NCBI GenBank assembly: GCA_913054445.1
Contig: CAJXIK010000048.1
Span: forward strand, 1 to 10,450
Source of the DNA: an uncultured Bermanella sp.
Lineage (GTDB): Bacteria > Pseudomonadota > Gammaproteobacteria > Pseudomonadales > Oceanobacteraceae
Length of the DNA: 10,450 bases
Direction: 5' to 3'
Shown: piece by piece, positions 7,218-10,450 of the stretch
Layout of the letters: every line of letters begins with the position of its first letter
How positions within the stretch are numbered: position 1 is the stretch's first letter
Position numbers and translations under genes: made by a program
The notes under the pieces: generated by a model
Databases searched by the model: none
Told to the model about the DNA's origin: nothing
The model's input: the letters and a program-made list of their open reading frames with translations, nothing else

Positions 7218-7222
7218 TTGCC

Positions 7223-7723
7223 ATGTTAACCATCGATTGGGTCATATTGGCTGTGGTGCTGATCTCTGCCCTGATTAGTATTAAGCGTGGATTTGTCAAA
7301 GAGATGCTGTCGCTTGTTAGTTGGCTGGCAGCCTTTGTGATTGCGCGTATCTTCAGCGGGCATTTAGATGTGCTGCTGACGCCCTGGATTGAAACCCCGT
7401 CGGCCCGTTATGGCGCTGCATTTGGCTTATTGTTTGCCGCGACACTGATCATAGGTTCCATGCTGAATAACCTAGTGGGCGAGCTAGTGCGTGCCACCGG
7501 TTTGGCGGGCACAGATCGAATGTTTGGCATTGTCTTTGGTGTGGCGAGAGGCCTTGTCATGATAACGGCCGCCGTCTATGGTTTGCAGATGACCGCCTTT
7601 AGCCAAGACCCCTGGTGGTTGCAGTCTAGTTTTATCCCTCATTTTGAGCTCATGGTGACCTGGTCCAAGAATACCTTGCCTAGCGCCACGATCGATCTTT
7701 TAAATCTGGGTCAAACCCGTTAA
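7223..7723 (+). CDS. cvpA: CvpA family inner-membrane protein
   Basis: This 166-residue protein has four predicted hydrophobic membrane segments at roughly residues 3-19, 27-46, 64-84 and 102-122. Its N-terminus (IDWVILAVVLISALISIKRGFVKEMLSLVSWLAAF) is typical of CvpA, including the conserved GF.KE motif after the first segment. CvpA was named for colicin V production in E. coli; the family is broadly conserved, tied to envelope and bile-stress tolerance in enteric pathogens, and its biochemical role is not settled. It sits 24 nt upstream of purF, the conserved cvpA-purF pair that in E. coli forms one operon under PurR. It is probably the first gene of the second transcription unit here. Confidence 0.93.
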   Translation: MLTIDWVILAVVLISALISIKRGFVKEMLSLVSWLAAFVIARIFSGHLDVLLTPWIETPSARYGAAFGLLFAATLIIGSMLNNLVGELVRATGLAGTDRMFGIVFGVARGLVMITAAVYGLQMTAFSQDPWWLQSSFIPHFELMVTWSKNTLPSATIDLLNLGQTR

Positions 7724-7747
7724 TTAATGTTTTAAAGAGGTAACGCC

Positions 7748-9268
7748 ATGTGTGGCATTGTTGGTTTAGTTGCTAAGAGCAATGTGAATCAAGGGTTGTA
7801 TGACGCACTCACTGTGTTGCAGCATCGTGGTCAAGACGCTGCCGGAATGGTGACGTGTGATGAGGGTCGTTTTTACTTGCGTAAAGACAACGGCCTAGTG
7901 AAGGACGTCTTTCGTACGCGCCACATGAAGCGTCTGGTGGGGAGCATGGGCATAGGTCATGTTCGTTACCCAACGGCCGGCAGTTCGAGTTCGGCAGAGG
8001 CGCAGCCCTTCTACGTTAACAGCCCCTACGGCATCGTACTGGCTCACAACGGCAACCTCACCAACGCCCACGAGTTAGTGAAAGAAGTGTATCGTGAAGA
8101 CCTGCGCCACGTGAACACCAACAGCGACTCCGAAGTCTTGCTGAACGTCTTTGCCCACGAGTTACAGGAACAAAAGCAGTTAGTGCCTAAGGCGCAAGAC
8201 GTGTTTGATGCGGTAAAACGCGTGCACAAACGCATTAAAGGCGGTTACGCTGTGATTGCTATGTTGGCGGGCTATGGCGTGGTGGGCTTTCGGGACCCCA
8301 ATGGCATTCGCCCCGCGGTGTTTGGTAAGCGTGAGAGCGCGCAGGGGCCAGAATACATGATTGCCTCGGAGAGCGTAGCGCTAGATGCCTTAGGCTATGA
8401 GCTGATACGCGACATCGAACCCGGCGAAGCGGTCTTTATCGATGTGGATGGCAACCTGCATACTCAGCAGTGTGCCGAGAACCCTAAGCTCACCCCGTGT
8501 ATCTTCGAGCACGTCTATTTTGCGCGCCCTGATTCCATCATAGATAAAATTTCGGTCTATAAGGCGCGCCTCAAGATGGGTGCCAGATTGGCCGAAAAGA
8601 TTCTTAGGGAACGCCCTGATCACGACATCGATGTGGTCATCCCCATACCCGATACCAGCCGCAGTTCGGCCCTAGAGCTGGCCAATCGCCTGGGTGTGAA
8701 GTACCGCGAAGGGTTTGAAAAAAACCGTTTCATCGGCCGTACCTTCATCATGCCGGGTCAGCAGATGCGCAAGAAGTCGGTGCGCCAGAAGCTCAATGCG
8801 CTGGACCTCGAATTCCGTGGTAAAAATGTTTTATTGGTCGATGACTCTATCGTACGCGGCACCACCTGCGAACAAATTGTGCAAATGGCGCGCGATGCGG
8901 GTGCCAACAAAGTGTATTTTGCCAGCGCCGCGCCACCGGTTCGTTACCCTAACGTGTATGGCATCGACATGCCGGCCAAAGAAGAGTTTATCGCGCATGG
9001 CCGTAGCGTGGCAGAAGTGCAGGAGGCGATTAAAGCCGATTGGCTCATCTATCAGGATCTTGCCGACCTAGTGTCCGCCACCTGCGATGGCGCAGATGTG
9101 AAATACGATTTCGATTGTTCGGTATTTAATAGCGAATACATTACCGGCGACATAGATGATGCCTATCTGGACGATCTTCAGGCGAGACGTAACGAAGCCA
9201 AGAATAAGAAGAAAGCAAATCAAGAGAGCGGCATCATCGACTTGCACAACGACGAAACGGCTGAATAA
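7748..9268 (+). CDS. purF: Amidophosphoribosyltransferase PurF
   Basis: PurF makes 5-phosphoribosylamine from PRPP and glutamine, the committed step of purine synthesis. It has 506 residues, as expected. The N-terminus MCGIVGLV becomes the catalytic Cys1 of a class II glutamine amidotransferase after Met removal. The glutaminase domain has QHRGQDAAG, GHVRYPTAG and LAHNGNLTN. The C-terminal phosphoribosyltransferase domain has the PRPP-binding loop VLLVDDSIVRGTT at residues 361-373 and the flanking PIPDTSRSS and KKSVRQKLN segments. It follows the E. coli-like form, with no cleaved propeptide and no visible cluster of Fe-S cysteines. AAAGAGG lies 7 nt before the ATG. metZ begins 10 nt after the stop. 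Confidence 0.98.
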   Translation: MCGIVGLVAKSNVNQGLYDALTVLQHRGQDAAGMVTCDEGRFYLRKDNGLVKDVFRTRHMKRLVGSMGIGHVRYPTAGSSSSAEAQPFYVNSPYGIVLAHNGNLTNAHELVKEVYREDLRHVNTNSDSEVLLNVFAHELQEQKQLVPKAQDVFDAVKRVHKRIKGGYAVIAMLAGYGVVGFRDPNGIRPAVFGKRESAQGPEYMIASESVALDALGYELIRDIEPGEAVFIDVDGNLHTQQCAENPKLTPCIFEHVYFARPDSIIDKISVYKARLKMGARLAEKILRERPDHDIDVVIPIPDTSRSSALELANRLGVKYREGFEKNRFIGRTFIMPGQQMRKKSVRQKLNALDLEFRGKNVLLVDDSIVRGTTCEQIVQMARDAGANKVYFASAAPPVRYPNVYGIDMPAKEEFIAHGRSVAEVQEAIKADWLIYQDLADLVSATCDGADVKYDFDCSVFNSEYITGDIDDAYLDDLQARRNEAKNKKKANQESGIIDLHNDETAE

Positions 9269-9271
9269 GGA
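9267..9271 (+). promoter_or_regulatory. Shine-Dalgarno AAGGA that sets the metZ GTG start
   Basis: AAGGA overlaps the purF stop codon and ends 7 nt before the GTG at 9279. No ATG precedes the conserved FDTLAVRAG region, so this site is the main support for the GTG start. Confidence 0.7.
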
Positions 9272-9278
9272 ACTCCCT

Positions 9279-10450
9279 GTGGTTGATACCAAACGCTACA
9301 ACTCACAATTAGACGGCGCGGCATTCGATACCCTGGCCGTGCGGGCAGGGCAGCAGCGTAGCGCAGAACATGAGCATGGCGAGGCTATGTTCCTGACGTC
9401 CAGTTATGTGTTTGGCAGTGCCCAAGAGGCGGCCGCGATCTTCGCCGGCGATGAACCGGGTAACGTCTATACGCGCTATACCAACCCCACTGTGCGCAAT
9501 TTCGAGCAACGCCTAGCGGCACTCGAGGGGGCCGAGCAGTGTGTGGCCACCTCGTCTGGCATGGCGGCCATCTTTAGCACGATCTTGGCCTTGTTAAATC
9601 CGGGGGATCATATCGTCTCCAGCCGCAGCATCTTTGGCTCGACCAACGTGTTGTTTCAAAAATACGTGAGCAAGTTGGGCATCGAGGTGGACTACGTGCC
9701 CCTGACCGAGCTAGACCAGTGGCGTGCCGCCGTCAAAGACAACACTAAGATGCTGTTCCTCGAATCGCCATCCAACCCCATGAACGAAGTGGCCGACATT
9801 AAGGCGCTGGCGGGACTGTGTGAAGGCAGTGATATGCTGTTGGTGGTGGATAACTGCCTGTGCAGCCCCGCGCTTCAGCAACCTCTGGCCCTAGGGGCAG
9901 ATGTGGTGATTCACAGCGCCACTAAGTATATCGATGGACAGGGTCGCTGCTTAGGCGGCGCGGTACTGGGGAAACAATCCCTCATGGAAGACGTGGTAGG
10001 AGTGTTGCGTTCGGTGGGCCCTACCATGAGCCCATTTAACGCTTGGGTCATGTTGAAAGGCCTAGAGACCCTCAATATTCGTATGCGCGCCCACAGTGAA
10101 AATGCCATGGCGTTGGCGTTGTGGTTGCAGGCGCAGCCTAACGTTAATACGGTGTGTTACGCGGGCTTGCCCGAACACCCGCAGCACGAGTTGGCCAAGG
10201 CGCAGCAGAGTCGCTTCGGTGGGGTGTTGTCGTTTGAGGTGAAGGGTGGTCAGGCGGGTGCTTGGTCGGTAATAGACAGCACGCGCATGCTGTCTATTAC
10301 CGCGAACCTAGGCGATGCCAAGACCACCATCACCCATCCTGCCACCACTACGCACGGTCGTGTGGCGGAAGAAGACCGCTTGCAGGCGGGTATTACCTCT
10401 GGTCTGATTCGGGTGGCCTGTGGTATTGAGGACATCGAAGACATAAAGCG
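9279..10450 (+). CDS. metZ: O-succinylhomoserine sulfhydrylase MetZ (3' end outside window)
   Basis: MetZ makes homocysteine directly from O-succinylhomoserine and sulfide, bypassing cystathionine; it is a PLP enzyme of the Cys/Met metabolism (gamma-family) group. The frame is open from the GTG at 9279 to the window edge (390 codons plus two bases); the family is about 400 residues, so only roughly the last dozen residues are missing. Motifs are FDTLAVRAGQ at residues 16-25, YTRYTNPTV, TSSGMAAI, ESPSNP, VVDNCLCSPALQQPL, and the PLP lysine Lys216 in HSATKYIDGQG. The C-terminal LGDAKTTITHPATTTHG is characteristic. It most resembles Pseudomonas MetZ, also found right after purF, rather than cystathionine gamma-synthase; substrate preference (succinyl or acetyl ester) is inferred from this. 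A perfect 15-bp inverted repeat lies within it (10267-10302). Confidence 0.93.
   Translation, partial: MVDTKRYNSQLDGAAFDTLAVRAGQQRSAEHEHGEAMFLTSSYVFGSAQEAAAIFAGDEPGNVYTRYTNPTVRNFEQRLAALEGAEQCVATSSGMAAIFSTILALLNPGDHIVSSRSIFGSTNVLFQKYVSKLGIEVDYVPLTELDQWRAAVKDNTKMLFLESPSNPMNEVADIKALAGLCEGSDMLLVVDNCLCSPALQQPLALGADVVIHSATKYIDGQGRCLGGAVLGKQSLMEDVVGVLRSVGPTMSPFNAWVMLKGLETLNIRMRAHSENAMALALWLQAQPNVNTVCYAGLPEHPQHELAKAQQSRFGGVLSFEVKGGQAGAWSVIDSTRMLSITANLGDAKTTITHPATTTHGRVAEEDRLQAGITSGLIRVACGIEDIEDIK
10267..10302 (+). repeat. Perfect 15-bp inverted repeat inside metZ
   Basis: The left arm 10267-10281 (CGGTAATAGACAGCA) is the exact reverse complement of 10288-10302, with a 6-nt spacer CGCGCA. The RNA would form a stable hairpin. 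It lies in the conserved segment encoding SVIDSTRMLSITA, so the structure is built from sense codons. There is no T-run after it, so it is not a standard terminator. Confidence 0.9.

Larger units (their letters stand above)
6940..7222 (+). other. Intergenic region between dedD and cvpA
   Basis: This is the only sizeable non-coding gap. It is more AT-rich than the flanking genes, carries no convincing short gene or tRNA, and holds an AT-rich hairpin (7051-7083) and a candidate promoter (7133-7160). It probably separates two transcription units. No GC-rich stem followed by a T-run was found after dedD. Confidence 0.7.

Noticed and set aside
8715..9071. Second open frame inside purF on the same strand
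   Set aside because: It is an alternate-frame reading of the strongly conserved PurF phosphoribosyltransferase domain, with no domain of its own.
1..10450. Mobile element, defence system, CRISPR array or secondary-metabolite genes
   Set aside because: No transposase, integrase, direct-repeat/spacer array, attachment site or foreign-looking gene was seen; all genes are conserved housekeeping genes in a familiar order.

Overview
The window is a compact, all-plus-strand stretch of gammaproteobacterial housekeeping DNA. Gene order is fimV (3' end) - truA - trpF - trpB - trpA - folC - dedD (SPOR) - cvpA - purF - metZ (3' end cut off by the window). This is the conserved fimV-truA-trpF-(accD)-folC-dedD-cvpA-purF-metZ neighbourhood of Pseudomonas and its marine relatives. 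MetZ (the O-succinylhomoserine sulfhydrylase type) directly after purF, and trpBA next to trpF instead of elsewhere, suggest a non-enteric, probably marine gammaproteobacterium of the Pseudomonadales/Cellvibrionales/Oceanospirillales type. I infer this from gene order and protein similarity recalled from memory; species cannot be named from this.

Layout. Positions 1-1514 hold the end of a very acidic, repeat-rich FimV polar hub protein, closed by a strong intrinsic terminator at 1538-1577. From 1609 to 6939 there is one tightly packed unit: truA (tRNA pseudouridine synthase), trpF/trpB/trpA (three late steps of tryptophan synthesis), folC (folate polyglutamylation) and dedD (divisome SPOR protein). 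Its genes overlap or are separated by at most 21 nt, which points to co-transcription and translational coupling. The largest non-coding gap, 6940-7222, contains an AT-rich hairpin and a plausible sigma70-type promoter. It probably begins a second unit: cvpA (membrane protein), purF (first step of purine synthesis) and metZ (direct sulfhydrylation in methionine synthesis), running off the right edge.

No mobile element, CRISPR array, tRNA, rRNA or defence/secondary-metabolite system is visible, and all catalytic motifs checked are intact. I do not see an undescribed biological system here. The points worth a second look are smaller: accD is absent between trpA and folC where many relatives carry it; fimV contains five near-identical 69-bp tandem repeats; truA contains a nine-G homopolymer; metZ contains a perfect 15-bp inverted repeat inside conserved coding sequence; and the cvpA upstream region may hold a regulated promoter.
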